A stretch of 64,000 nucleotides of DNA from an uncultured Anaerobiospirillum sp. (GTDB taxonomy: Bacteria; Pseudomonadota; Gammaproteobacteria; Enterobacterales; Succinivibrionaceae): positions 1 to 64,000 of the forward strand of contig CALXOW010000003.1 of assembly GCA_944390115.1 (NCBI GenBank), written 5' to 3'. Below, piece by piece: positions 35,430-44,953 of the stretch (position 1 is the stretch's first letter; each line of letters begins with the position of its first letter). Position numbers and translations under genes: made by a program. Below the pieces are notes generated by a model, which saw only the letters and a program-made list of their open reading frames with translations, was not told where the DNA came from and searched no databases.

Positions 35430-36527
35430 TTACTTGGCGGTTTCTGCGGTGCTGAGCTTATCCTTAAAGAACTCTGCGACCACCTTAACTACCGGGAATT
35501 GATGCCACAGTTCACCGCCATGTGGGGCGCCTTCAACCATGACATAGTTGACGTCCACGCCTGCAGACTTCATCTTTTCGAACATATGGGCGCTCTGCCA
35601 TGGGCTAACCAAGGTATCGGCGCTGCCATGCAACAGCAGCATTGGTGGGTCATTTGCGTCGACGTGGTTGATGGCGCTGGCCTCTTGGGCGCGCTTGAGG
35701 TCAGCATCGATGCTGGCACCAGGGAAGGTGTTAAAGGCCGGGCCGTTGACTAACAGGGCTTCGGTTACGGCTGGGGAGTGGTGGACCGCGACGATGTCCT
35801 CGCTGTAGCCTTCGCCGATGTTGAGTAGGTCAGAAATACCGTAGATCGAGCAGGCGGCCTGGACATCGGAGCTGACCTCGGTGTAGTCGCCTTGATCGTA
35901 CTTGGTCTCACCATTGGTGGTGCCCACGATTTGGGCCATATAGCCACCGGCGGAATCACCTAAGACGCCGATGCGATTCGGATCAATGCCTAGATCTTTT
36001 GCGTGGTAGCGCAAATAGCGGACGGCGGCCTTACCATCCTCGAGTAATGCTGGGAACTGGTTTGGCACGACGCGATACTCCGCAGTTGCGACCACAAAGC
36101 CGTACTCAGCCAAGATATAGCGGAATTGGAAATAACGGTCTAAGTCGGCGGAGGTAAAGCCACCACCTGGGAAGAAGATGATCGCAGGCTTAGGCTCAGC
36201 GCTTTTTGGAATTAACAGGTGCATCTTCAGCTGCACCAACTGGTTGGGGGTGGCGTGCTGCGAGTAAATGACGCCGCTGCGCGCCTCGATGGTAGCAATG
36301 CTCGGCTTAATGCCGGACAGGACGGTGGCACCTTCGGTGTAGCCCATGAATTGCTTTTGCGCCGCAGTCGGAGCCATTGGGACTGGGGTGGCGCCGGAGA
36401 CCGCGTCGACGGTGTCGACTGCTTCGGTCGAGTTTGCGGTCGGGGCAGTTTGCTCTTGCGTCATGGTGCAGCCTTGGACGAAGACTAGGGCTGCGGCTAA
36501 AGCCGATAAGGCAAATTTTTTTGGCAT
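35430..36527 (-). CDS. Alpha/beta-hydrolase lipoprotein, BD-FAE/acetyl-esterase-like
   Basis: 365 residues from the ATG at 36527. It opens with a lipoprotein signal (SALAAALVFVQGC, lipidated Cys near 20) and a Thr/Ala-rich tether. The hydrolase fold has the oxyanion-hole motif FFPGGGF (HGG-like) near 120, the nucleophile elbow GDSAGG near 195, the acid in LHGSADTLVSPWQ near 305 and the catalytic His in EGAPHGGE near 335. Relatives (feruloyl/acetyl esterases, BD-FAE group) deacylate polysaccharides. Membrane-anchored, facing the periplasm or outside. It is convergent with the preceding gene and not obviously in an operon. Confidence 0.88.
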   Translation of the reverse strand: MPKKFALSALAAALVFVQGCTMTQEQTAPTANSTEAVDTVDAVSGATPVPMAPTAAQKQFMGYTEGATVLSGIKPSIATIEARSGVIYSQHATPNQLVQLKMHLLIPKSAEPKPAIIFFPGGGFTSADLDRYFQFRYILAEYGFVVATAEYRVVPNQFPALLEDGKAAVRYLRYHAKDLGIDPNRIGVLGDSAGGYMAQIVGTTNGETKYDQGDYTEVSSDVQAACSIYGISDLLNIGEGYSEDIVAVHHSPAVTEALLVNGPAFNTFPGASIDADLKRAQEASAINHVDANDPPMLLLHGSADTLVSPWQSAHMFEKMKSAGVDVNYVMVEGAPHGGELWHQFPVVKVVAEFFKDKLSTAETAK

Positions 36528-36656
36528 CACTTCTTTGTTTCTCCTTTGCTTGGTTCACATAGATTTCAATTTAGCACTGAGGGGGCGGGGCGGGCGCCAC
36601 CGCGATCGCAAAGTGTAAAAGTGCCCCAAAGGGGTGTACGCGGTTGCGCTAATAAA

Positions 36657-36679
36657 AAAGCGGGCTTCAGCCCGCTTTA
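36657..36679 (-). terminator. Terminator of the pyruvate:ferredoxin oxidoreductase operon
   Basis: Stem AAAGCGGGC with GCCCGCTTT around a TTCA/TGAA loop; read on the minus strand it is followed by TTTTTTATT. A second hairpin (ACGGAGC/GCTCCGT) at 36732-36750 lies closer to the stop codon. Confidence 0.8.
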
Positions 36680-36765
36680 GTGGGGAGCACTAGGCCCCGC
36701 TTCAAGTTAATTGGTGGAGAAAATCAAGGGCACGGAGCTCTAGGCTCCGTACCGGGCGAGCTTTT

Positions 36766-38394
36766 TTAGATCAGCTCTGGAACCATCTTGATGTGGCCGC
36801 ATGGGCACTCTTGAGCGCATACACCGCAGCCCTTGCAGTAGGTGTAGTTGAACTCGTAGTGCTTGCCTGGGCCTAACTTGATGATGGCATTGTCAGGGCA
36901 AACGCCGTAGCAGTTGTCGCACTCCATGCAGTTACCGCACGATAAGCAACGACGAGCCTCGAAGACGGCATTCTCCTCGGTTAAGCCATGCTGAACCTCG
37001 TCGAAGGTCGAGGTACGGCGAGCTAACTCTAATTGAGGACGAACCTTCTTAGGAGCGTCGGTGTAGTAGTATGGGTGCATGTCCTCAAAGCGCGCATCTT
37101 CGTGCTTCTCTGGCTTGACATATGGACGGCCATTTAAGTAGCCGTTGACGCCACGTGCGGCGTGCTTGCCCATACCGATAGCGGCAGTAACAGTACGATC
37201 ACCTGGAACCATGTCACCGGCAGCAAAGATGCCTGGAACCGTGGTCTCAAAGGTGGTGGTGTTGACGGTGACTGCGTCCTTTTGCAGCTCGAGGCCTGGA
37301 ATGGTCTTTAAGACCGAGAGGTCAACGTTCTGGCCGATCGCGAGGACCACGCTGTCAGCGTCCATTTCCTCGTACTCGCCGGTTGGCTGAGGATAGCCCT
37401 TCTCGTCTAAGGCCATCTTCTCAATCTTGAGCTTCTCGCCTTGAGCTTCTTGAATGGTGGTGAGCCACTTGACCTGAATGCCTTCCTCGATGGCGCCATC
37501 CATTTCCTCTTCGTTGGCTGGCATCTTATCGCGGTTACGACGATAAACGATGATTGGCTCAGCGCCTAAACGACGTAAGGAGCGAGCTACGTCCACTGCG
37601 GTGTTACCACCACCGTAAACTGCAACCTTGCGGCCGATTTGGATATCGCCGTCGCTCGAGATCTTCTCTAAGACGTTTAAGGCGGTCAGGATGTGGGTGG
37701 TGTCGCCCGATGGAATGTCAACGTTGGTTGACAGGGAAGCACCCATGCCCATAATGACGGCATCGTACTTGCCCTTTTCCTTCTCGGCTAAGACGTCCTC
37801 AACCTTGCGGCCGTACTCGATGGTGACGCCCATATCTAAGATGCGTTGAATCTCAGCATCTAAGATCTCGCGTGGCAGACGGTAAACTGGGATGCCATAA
37901 CGCATCATACCGCCCGCCTTTTGGGCCATCTCAACGATGTGGACGGTGTGGCCAAAACGGCGTAAGTGGTAAGCAGCCGATAAGCCAGCAGGGCCCGAGC
38001 CGATGATTAAGACGCGCTTGCCGGTCTCACGAGCAGGCTTCTTGAAAGCCAGCTTGTGGGATAAAGCATAGTCGCCTAAGAAGCGCTCAACCGAGTTGAT
38101 GCCGACGCTCTCATCTAAGAAGCCACGGTTGCACTTACCCTCGCAGGTGTGATAGCAAACACGGCCCATGCAAGCAGGCAGTGGGTTGTTCTCAGTTAAG
38201 ACGCGCCAAGCTTGCTCATAGTCACCTTCAGCAGCGTAGTAGAGCCATTGCTGGATGTTTTCACCTGCAGGGCACTGCTTGTTGCAAGGTGGCAGCTTGA
38301 AGACGTTAACTGGACGTAAGGTACGCCAAGAACCAGTGTGATTAGCAAGCGAAGTTGCTGGATCCAAGGTCGTGGCAAAAGGCTTTTTCATCAT
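36766..38394 (-). CDS. GltD-like NAD(P)H oxidoreductase fused to 2[4Fe-4S] ferredoxin (pyruvate:ferredoxin oxidoreductase subunit)
   Basis: 542 residues. The N-terminus has the cysteine pattern of GltD-type proteins (CNKQCP at 37-42 and CMGRVCYHTCEGKCNRG at about 75-90). Then comes an FAD domain (IIGSGPAGLSAAYHLRR near 130, the GGMMRYGIP loop), an NAD(P)H domain (VYGGGNTAVDVARSLRR near 270) and GIFAAGDMVPGDRTV. The last ~60 residues carry a ferredoxin module (CLSCGNCMECDNCYGVCP and CKGCGVCAQECPCG). It is last in the operon after the gamma, alpha and beta subunits, where a PorD ferredoxin is expected. The fusion therefore probably carries electrons from the pyruvate enzyme to NAD(P)+, or the reverse. 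AAGGAG lies 9 bases before the ATG. Confidence 0.9.
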   Translation of the reverse strand: MMKKPFATTLDPATSLANHTGSWRTLRPVNVFKLPPCNKQCPAGENIQQWLYYAAEGDYEQAWRVLTENNPLPACMGRVCYHTCEGKCNRGFLDESVGINSVERFLGDYALSHKLAFKKPARETGKRVLIIGSGPAGLSAAYHLRRFGHTVHIVEMAQKAGGMMRYGIPVYRLPREILDAEIQRILDMGVTIEYGRKVEDVLAEKEKGKYDAVIMGMGASLSTNVDIPSGDTTHILTALNVLEKISSDGDIQIGRKVAVYGGGNTAVDVARSLRRLGAEPIIVYRRNRDKMPANEEEMDGAIEEGIQVKWLTTIQEAQGEKLKIEKMALDEKGYPQPTGEYEEMDADSVVLAIGQNVDLSVLKTIPGLELQKDAVTVNTTTFETTVPGIFAAGDMVPGDRTVTAAIGMGKHAARGVNGYLNGRPYVKPEKHEDARFEDMHPYYYTDAPKKVRPQLELARRTSTFDEVQHGLTEENAVFEARRCLSCGNCMECDNCYGVCPDNAIIKLGPGKHYEFNYTYCKGCGVCAQECPCGHIKMVPELI

Positions 38395-38421
38395 TTGGTA
38401 AAACTCCTTGTAGCAACTGCA

Positions 38422-39480
38422 TTACATGAGCTCTTGGCGCTCATAAGCCTGAATGGCGGTTGGTACCGTCTCTGGGATGGAGTCGCCTAAGAGGTCGTAC
38501 TGACGAATGTTCTCGTCGCACATAGCCTGTAAGCGCTCTAAGACCTTAGGATCGGCCTTCTTGCCCGTTAAGTGGGCATAACGGCGTTGCAACTTCAAGA
38601 AGTTGATGAGTGGCTGCTTTTGCTTGATCTTGTGGACCGAGGTGACCTTGCCGTACTCAGCCTCAAAGATTGGGTAGAAGCCACACTCGACGGCGTTACG
38701 TGCTACGGTAACGGTGCTCGAGGAAGCAGTACCCCAGCCTAATGGGCATGGTACGAAGATCTGGATATAACGGGCGCCATGGAAGGACATGGCCTTTTGG
38801 ATCTTGTACTCGATATCGCGTAAGTCCGCCACCGATGCGGTAGCAACATAAGGGATACCGTGAGCCATAGCGATTAATGGAACGTTCTTGCCCTTGCCCC
38901 AATCAGAACCTGGCTCAGCACCAACTAATTGAGTAGTAGCGGTACGAGCAGCTGGTGGGGTGGCCGAGGAACGCTGGACACCGGTGTTCATATAAGCTTG
39001 GTTGTCGTAGCAGATGTACAGGACGTCATCGTTACGCTCGAACATACCGGATAATGGACCAAAACCGATATCGGTGGTACCACCGTCACCGCCTTGGGCG
39101 ATAACACGGGCTGCCTTGCCCCCGTACTTCTTGGCACGAACACGGGCGGCAGCGGCTAAGCCGGTACCAACAGCGGCGGCATTACCGAACAGGGAGTGAA
39201 TCCAAGGTAAACGCCAAGCTGATTCTGGATATGGAGTGGAGAAAACTTCCAAGCAGCCGGTGGCATTGCAGACTACCAGCTGGCCATTGGTGGCGCGCAT
39301 CGCGGCGTCAATGGCGGTACGTGCACCTAAGGCCTCACCGCAACCTTGGCAGGCACGGTGGCCCGAGGTTAAGGTGTTAGGACGATCCACGGCAGCTTGG
39401 GTGGCACGCATCGAAGGGTTTAAGAGACGGTTACCGACAGTGTTGGAACCAGTCTGATAGAAGTTAATTTTGTCTAACAT
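38422..39480 (-). CDS. porB: Pyruvate:ferredoxin oxidoreductase beta subunit (TPP-binding)
   Basis: 352 residues. It has the beta-subunit signature: HRACQGCGEALGAR (C44, C47, cluster ligands), VCNATGCLEVFSTPYPESAW, the thiamine diphosphate motif GDGGTTDIGFGPLSGMFERN near 130 and YDNQAYMNTGVQRSSATP. With the alpha subunit it decarboxylates pyruvate and makes acetyl-CoA, passing two electrons to ferredoxin. Cytoplasmic, strict-anaerobe type. It follows porA by 18 bases and precedes the fused oxidoreductase by 27. 2-ketoisovalerate or other 2-oxoacid specificity cannot be excluded from sequence alone, but the subunit set fits pyruvate best. Confidence 0.92.
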   Translation of the reverse strand: MLDKINFYQTGSNTVGNRLLNPSMRATQAAVDRPNTLTSGHRACQGCGEALGARTAIDAAMRATNGQLVVCNATGCLEVFSTPYPESAWRLPWIHSLFGNAAAVGTGLAAAARVRAKKYGGKAARVIAQGGDGGTTDIGFGPLSGMFERNDDVLYICYDNQAYMNTGVQRSSATPPAARTATTQLVGAEPGSDWGKGKNVPLIAMAHGIPYVATASVADLRDIEYKIQKAMSFHGARYIQIFVPCPLGWGTASSSTVTVARNAVECGFYPIFEAEYGKVTSVHKIKQKQPLINFLKLQRRYAHLTGKKADPKVLERLQAMCDENIRQYDLLGDSIPETVPTAIQAYERQELM

Positions 39481-39498
39481 TGCGATCTCCCAAACTGA

Positions 39499-40749
39499 CT
39501 AGGCCTTGGCGCGAGAGGACTTCTCGACCGTGCTATCAGAGATAGCACCTGGCTCGAAGGTGACACCTTCAGCGTCCTTTAAGTAGTTGTTGAGGACATT
39601 GGCGTCAACGTCAACCCAAGTTACTTCATCGGTTAACTTGTCGTTAAGAGCTAAATCAGCAATGTTCTTGATGGTGTCGCCGACAATAGCGCGACCACCT
39701 AAACCTGCGATGCAGCTGCGAACTTGGCAATCAGTACCGCGCATAGCACGCTCAATTTCTGGAGCGATAATGCCACGGGCACCAAAGGAGAAGGCACGCT
39801 CTAAGACTGCAACCTTCTTGCAATCACCAATTGCCTCACGCATAGCAGCGTATGGGAATGGACGGAAGGCCTTTAAGGAGATCAAGCCGACCTTGTAACC
39901 TTGAGCGGTTAAGCGGTCGATTTCGTCCTTAGCGGTACCAACCGAGGAGCCTGCTACGACTAACTTGACGTCAGCGCCCTCGCAGTTGTAGCAATCAAGT
40001 AAGCCACCGGAGTTGCGGCCGGTTAAAGCGCGGTACTCCTTGGTTACTTCCTCGATGACGTCTAAGGCCTTGTACATCTTGCGTTGTTGTAACAGACGTA
40101 CTTCGGTGAAGGCCTCAGGACCAACCATCGCACCCATCGAGATTGGCTCTTCTGGGTTTAAGAACTCAGTTGGCTCGTACTCTGGTAAGAACGAGTCAAT
40201 TTGCTCTTGGCTTGGGATATCTAAACGCTCGAAAGCGTGGGTCAAAACGAAGCCGTCCATCAAGACCATAACTGGCAGACCAACCTTCTCGGCGATCTTG
40301 AAAGCCATAATATGGGTGTCAACGGCGTCTTGGTTGGACTCGCAGAAGAGCTGGAGCCAGCCGGAGTCGCGCTGCGACAGGGAGTCGGAGTGATCGTTCC
40401 AAATATTGATTGGGGCACCGATCGCACGGGAGGCTACGGTCATCACAATTGGCAGGCCTAAACCGGAGGCGTTATAAACACCCTCGGCCATAAAGAGCAG
40501 GCCTTGGGAGGCGGTAGCGGTGTAAGTACGAACACCACCGGCGCTAGCACCGATCGAGATCGACATCGCCGAGAACTCGGACTCGCAGTTGATAAACTCG
40601 CAGTTCTCTAACTTGCCTTCCTTGACGAACTTACCGATATTCTCCACGATGTGGGTTTGTGGGGAAATTGGGTAGGCGCAAACGGCACCAGGACGGCATA
40701 AAGCAACGGCCTCAGCGATACCAAGAGAACCTTCGATTTGCTTAAGCAT
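39499..40749 (-). CDS. porA: Pyruvate:ferredoxin oxidoreductase alpha subunit
   Basis: 416 residues from the ATG at 40749, with GGAGG 5 bases upstream, overlapping the gamma-subunit stop by 8 bases (ATGCTTAA). Alpha-subunit blocks: GNEAVALC-like IAEAVALCRPGAVCAYPISPQTHIVE, FINCESEFSAMSISIGASAGGVRTYTATASQGL (split), PIVMTVASRAIGAPINIWNDHSDSL and, after mid-protein, VAGSSVGTAKDEIDRL and RPFPYAAMREAI. It contacts thiamine diphosphate with beta and forms the transketolase-like core. The overlap with porG implies translational coupling and fixed stoichiometry. Confidence 0.92.
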   Translation of the reverse strand: MLKQIEGSLGIAEAVALCRPGAVCAYPISPQTHIVENIGKFVKEGKLENCEFINCESEFSAMSISIGASAGGVRTYTATASQGLLFMAEGVYNASGLGLPIVMTVASRAIGAPINIWNDHSDSLSQRDSGWLQLFCESNQDAVDTHIMAFKIAEKVGLPVMVLMDGFVLTHAFERLDIPSQEQIDSFLPEYEPTEFLNPEEPISMGAMVGPEAFTEVRLLQQRKMYKALDVIEEVTKEYRALTGRNSGGLLDCYNCEGADVKLVVAGSSVGTAKDEIDRLTAQGYKVGLISLKAFRPFPYAAMREAIGDCKKVAVLERAFSFGARGIIAPEIERAMRGTDCQVRSCIAGLGGRAIVGDTIKNIADLALNDKLTDEVTWVDVDANVLNNYLKDAEGVTFEPGAISDSTVEKSSRAKA

Positions 40750-41320
40750 GGGTGCCTCCATTCTTGACGTTCTTGATGAATTCGTAAGCTAAAGCAGCGG
40801 TTTCAGCGTTGGCGTCACCGACCTTACCTGGGTAGCGAGTTTGGAACGATTTCTGAACCGACTCGAGCTTAAAGACATCGGTAACGGCAGCAAGCGAGGC
40901 GATCATTGGGGCGCCAGGTAATGGGCGGCCGATCTTCTGCATGGCGTAATCGGTGGCAGGAACGGTGTAGACGTGACCTGGTGGCAGGCGCTTGACTAAC
41001 TCTGGAACTAAGTCCTCTGGCTTCTCGGCCGAGTTGATCACAGCGTAGCCGGTCTCAGACAGACCTGCGAAGACATCGATAACGTCAAGTAAGGTACGGT
41101 CTTGGACTAAGACGATATCTGGAGTGGCGATAGGCTCGTGGGTACGAATTTCCTTATCGTCGATACGGGCATAAGCGACAACCGGGGCGCCGGTACGCTC
41201 TGAGCCGAAGCTTGGGAAAGCTTGAGCACAGTGACCCTCTAAGAAGGCTGCCAAGGACAGCATTTCGGCTGCGGTAACAACACCCTGACCGCCACGGCCA
41301 TGTAATCTAACTTGAAGCAA
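40742..41320 (-). CDS. porG: Pyruvate:ferredoxin oxidoreductase gamma subunit
   Basis: 192 residues from a TTG start at 41320, chosen because AAGGAG stands 6 bases upstream and the family begins here (LLQVRLHGRGGQGVVTAAEM); upstream codons give unrelated residues. Gamma-family blocks: LHGRGGQGVVTAAEMLSLAA, AFPSFGSERTGAPVVAYARI, PDIVLVQDRTLL, INSAEKP and NAPMIASLAAVT-like GAPMIASLAAVTDVF. First gene of the operon, after a long leader of several hundred bases. The gamma subunit stabilises the complex and contributes to CoA binding. Confidence 0.9.
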   Translation of the reverse strand: MLQVRLHGRGGQGVVTAAEMLSLAAFLEGHCAQAFPSFGSERTGAPVVAYARIDDKEIRTHEPIATPDIVLVQDRTLLDVIDVFAGLSETGYAVINSAEKPEDLVPELVKRLPPGHVYTVPATDYAMQKIGRPLPGAPMIASLAAVTDVFKLESVQKSFQTRYPGKVGDANAETAALAYEFIKNVKNGGTHA

Positions 41321-42603
41321 AGTTGGCTCCTTAAGAATGCAGCAACTTAACAATCCCTTAGCCTGCACGCTTCGCAACTAGCGTGGCCCCAACACCCTAA
41401 GCCCTAGGAAAACTGAAGTTTGATTAAACAGTTTACGAAACAGGACGCTAGGTTTTGAGCTAACCCCAAGGCCTAAGTTGGTGTTCACCTGGGTCAACGC
41501 TATTTGAGACAATCCTAGAAAGAAGCATCAACAGGGAAAGATCCTAAAACAGCACTGCACCTCCTTGAGCCAAGAGAGGCGCTTTAGCGCGATACTCACC
41601 TTAAGTAAGTAACCGACTAAAGGGGCTTGCCTCATCTGAGGTGTCGGCAGGAAGGGCAGTTAACGCATCAGTACGGAACTGAGCTTACGCACCAGGGCGT
41701 GACTGAGCTGCGTTGCGCTGTTCAATGAGTTCACTATAGTCAAAGCGCGCGCAAAAACCACGACTTAACTTGCGAAAAGATGCGATAGGAAAAATGCAAA
41801 ATTGCAATGCAGATCACAAAAATAGCGGGCTCATTTCCCGCAAACGGTTACGGAACTCCTCCGTAGAATGCGTTGATAAAATAGAAATGTACAAAAATTA
41901 AACATCACAAAGGCGATAAATACGTAAAAAACCACAGTAAGTCAAAACTAACTAAAGTTAGCAAGAGCTAATCGCAATTGGTTCCAGATCACAATTTTCG
42001 GCAAAACCTCGCTGCCAGCCCTTTTATAAAGTGACTTAACAAAACAATTTTAATAAAGCGACTCGACCAAACCAAGCCCGTATTTTCAGCGTAAAGCTGA
42101 TAAATAAGGGATAAAATCGGAGCAGAGTTTTCTGGGTTGCTCAAATTGATAAATTTTGCTTATCGAAAATTGCGCTAATTTGCCGTTCAAACTTGCACGC
42201 GAAAACGCGCTGAGGGCCTGTCTATCTGTGTTGCAGCGCTGCAATACTTGTATGGTACCCCGCTGGGCTCCGGGCTTAGGCGCAAGAAAAGTGCGGTCGG
42301 CCGCACTTAAACCGGCGTTAATCCGGCTAGTTGCTAGTAGTTAGCTAGATATAACTGCTAAATTAATCTGGACATTGCTCTAATTTGGACCGTAGCGAGG
42401 GGGCTGGCGACTTATTGCGCTGACTTATGCCCAAGTTTTAGGTAAAAGTCGGGGCTTAACTGTGAGCAGCAAGGCAAAATGGCATTGCGCCTTGTCAGAA
42501 TGCGGCCTGACCCTTGCTAGCAATTATTAAGTTTGCTTTAATAAAGCGCAGGCCCGATATAACCAGAGAGAGGCGGCAGCGGCCAAGCGAGGGAGAGGTC
42601 ACG
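41321..42603. promoter_or_regulatory. Divergent control region between the por operon and the ROK regulator
   Basis: About 1.28 kb, AT-rich from 41740 to 42180, no gene. Two CRP-like sites: TTGCAATGCAGATCACA at 41802-41818 and TTGGTTCCAGATCACA at 41978-41993. A possible minus-strand -10 box (TATAGT) at 41733-41738 would put the first site about 84 bases upstream of the start point of por transcription. Several GATAAAT motifs occur near 42090-42170. Confidence 0.5.
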
Positions 42604-43620
42604 ATGAGCGATTTGAATCAATTGATGATGAGTCACGACATCCGTGAGAAGAATTTAGAGCGCGTGCTGCGTACGCTCCATAAGGAGCAGGTGGCGACCG
42701 CGACGCGCCTCAATAAGCTCACTGGCCTGTCGGTGGTGACCATCAATAAACTCTTAGCGCAGCTCGTGGACTCAGGCCAGGTCACGATTGGCTCCCAGAC
42801 CAAGAACTTAAAAGGACGCCCCGCGACCACCTATCATTACAACGCGGCCTACAAGCTGGTCCTGGTTATCTCCTGCTATAAGCGCTCGGGGCACGATTAC
42901 GCAGGCTATTCCATTCATGACCTCTTTGGTGAGTGCATTGAGCGGCGTGAGGAGCTCTTGCAAATGGTGCACACCGACGAGTTTAAGGTGGCGATTGAAA
43001 ACTATTTAGAGCGCTATCCTAAGATCTCCATGATTGGCATTTCGATGCCTTCGGACACCATTGGTGGCCGTATGGCCTCGGCGCTGCGCCGTGACCCGCT
43101 CTCGCGGCGCTTAGCCCAGCATATGAAGAATCGCTACCACCTGCCGGTGTTCTTTGAGACCGACATCAACGCGGCCACCCTAGGCGCGTTCAAGCGCCAC
43201 GCCCACTACGAGTTCGTCTGTGGCCTAGCCTTAGTGCCGGGACGTTCGCCGGTATGCTCCTTCTGCTATAACGGTTCGCTCATTCGCGGGCGCGACGGTC
43301 TGGCAGGCGAGGTTAAGCACTTCCCGATGTACAATAATATTGGCATTTTGCCCCTCGACCCCGAGGCGGCAGATGACCTAGCCGTGCGCACCTTACAGGC
43401 GGTCACCTGCGTGCTCAATCCGGCGCTCATCATCGTCTATGCTGAGAGCTTAAAGCATGGTCCGGCCTTAAGTGACCGGCTCAAGCGTCGTCTGAGCAAC
43501 GAAGCGGAGATCGTGCTCATGCCTAAGATTGAGGTCACCGACAAGATCCGCGAGGACATTGTCTCGGGCATGATCACCTTATGCTTGCAGCGCCTCAACC
43601 AGCCTAACCTCAACGCCTAA
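42604..43620 (+). CDS. ROK-family transcriptional regulator, divergent
   Basis: 338 residues from the ATG at 42604 (AGGGAGAGG just upstream); a start at 42514 adds 30 basic residues not in the family. N-terminal winged helix at about 12-75 (ERVLRTLHKEQVATATRLNKLTGLSVVT split; KGRPATTYHYN wing). The ROK fold follows with weak sugar-kinase features: MIGISMPSDTI, VFFETDINAATLGAFKRHA, and GLAGEVKHFPMYN replacing the GxxGExGH motif. The zinc-binding CxCGxxGCxE signature of ROK proteins is missing. Relatives (NagC, Mlc, XylR) sense sugars or sugar phosphates. Its divergent position opposite the por operon suggests control of that operon or of itself. Confidence 0.8.
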   Translation: MSDLNQLMMSHDIREKNLERVLRTLHKEQVATATRLNKLTGLSVVTINKLLAQLVDSGQVTIGSQTKNLKGRPATTYHYNAAYKLVLVISCYKRSGHDYAGYSIHDLFGECIERREELLQMVHTDEFKVAIENYLERYPKISMIGISMPSDTIGGRMASALRRDPLSRRLAQHMKNRYHLPVFFETDINAATLGAFKRHAHYEFVCGLALVPGRSPVCSFCYNGSLIRGRDGLAGEVKHFPMYNNIGILPLDPEAADDLAVRTLQAVTCVLNPALIIVYAESLKHGPALSDRLKRRLSNEAEIVLMPKIEVTDKIREDIVSGMITLCLQRLNQPNLNA

Positions 43621-44211
43621 GCCCAAGCCAAGCACCCCAGACCGAGCGCCCACGAGTGCAGCACTCACGAGTGCAGCCCCGCGCAGCCTTCACGAGCGCG
43701 CGCCCCATGCAGCACTGCCCTCACGCAGCGTGACCCCCTGCACCAGTCGCTACGCCGTGCAGGTCTCCAGTGCATGCACGCTCGGCTCATAGCACGCACG
43801 CTCAAAACAGCGTATGGGGCAGGGGCTCACAGTGCGCAAGCGTTTGTAATGCACGACGGGCTAGCACCGGTAGAGCAGGATCCCCAAGCTCCTCTTAAGG
43901 GCGTGAGGAGCATAGTATGCGCAGCGCGAGTGCCCGCACCGCACAGAGCGAGGCGCATGCCGCGTAGCCCTCACTAATATACCTCGTAGGTGCGCTAGCG
44001 CCTTAAGGCGCCAATGCGCAGAGGGCCGTACAGCCCTTACTTCCTTCAAGGGCAGACCCAAGAGCTCAGGTCTCCACGCAGGTCGCAGCGTCATAATGCA
44101 GGAGGCAGTATGCGGCGCGCGCATGCTCGTGGGGCGAGATGGCAACTCTGGGGACAGGGCGGCTTAGCTGCTTTTTCTGAAGTTGGGCAGATTTGTTTTA
44201 ATTAATTTTTT

Positions 44212-44227
44212 TGTGATAAAGATCACT
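44212..44227. promoter_or_regulatory. CRP-like binding site
   Basis: TGTGATAAAGATCACT matches the TGTGA-N6-TCACA consensus at 9 of 10 positions. It lies about 240 bases upstream of the promoter of the WYL gene; its target is unclear. Confidence 0.5.
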
Positions 44228-44452
44228 ACGACGCAACTTGCGTCGCACTAGTTTTTGCACCGGGACGAAGTTTCGCAACAGTCCTGATAAATAGGGCGTT
44301 TTCCGGAAGCAAATCCGATAAATAAGCCTTTGGCGGATACGTATAGTGGCCCTACGCGATGCCCTTATTTGACCTGGCTGATCCCGCACTCTTAGGCTTT
44401 TTTGATCCATATACCCCTATTCGGATAAGGGGGGTGTCTGAAACAAAAATTA

Positions 44453-44481
44453 TTTGCGGTTTAGGGCGGTAGTGATATACT
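44453..44481 (+). promoter_or_regulatory. Extended -10 promoter for the WYL regulator
   Basis: TTTGCG, 17-base spacer, TGATATACT (extended -10). Start point near 44488, giving a leader of about 466 bases. Confidence 0.55.
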
Positions 44482-44507
44482 CACGATATAGCGGTGAGCT
44501 GTATGGC

Positions 44508-44523
44508 CAGTTTGTACAAACTG
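44508..44523. promoter_or_regulatory. Perfect 16-bp palindrome, probable operator
   Basis: CAGTTTGTACAAACTG is fully symmetric and lies about 20-35 bases after the predicted start point of the WYL gene, a position where a bound repressor would block transcription. Confidence 0.55.
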
Positions 44524-44953
44524 CCTGCGCTGACCGTCATGACGCTGGTTGCGTGCACTGGTAAGTGCTAAAGAAGGGCGCGTTTGCGATCCTTTTTATT
44601 GGGGCACTTCCCTCAACCCTGATTTGAGCTGGCTATAACCCCCACTTGGGTCGTAACTTTTGAGGCCAGTAACTTTGCTTGTTTTGTAGTGTGCGCTCAC
44701 GTCGCTCCGCACAACCCCTATCACAGTGCGCGGAGAAAGATTTTTTTTGTGGAGGAGCTTGCACGTCGAGCTCTGGGCTTGAACCTTAGTGGGCTTGGGC
44801 CTCAATCACTGAGTTTGTGTCCAGGAAGCCCAGGTGTGACCTTATGGTTGCCTGCTTCTTAGGCTACAGGCTTGCCCTTTTGGTTTCCTTATGGGAGGAG
44901 ATGGGAGCGCTTGAACGCTGACATCTCATGACGATCAATTAGGTTGCGTCTCT

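Larger units (their letters stand above)
43621..44953. other. 1.3 kb intergenic region with repeats, CRP-like site and promoter
   Basis: 43650-43790 is GC-rich with repeated CACGAGTGCAGC units right after the ROK stop. From 44170 on it is AT-rich, with a CRP-like site, a promoter and a palindrome listed separately. A weak hairpin with a delayed T run lies at 44705-44748 in the leader of the WYL gene. No gene is visible. Confidence 0.5.

Noticed and set aside
44703-44750. Attenuator in the WYL leader
   Set aside because: The stem has a two-base bulge and the T run starts several bases after it, so it is too weak to call.
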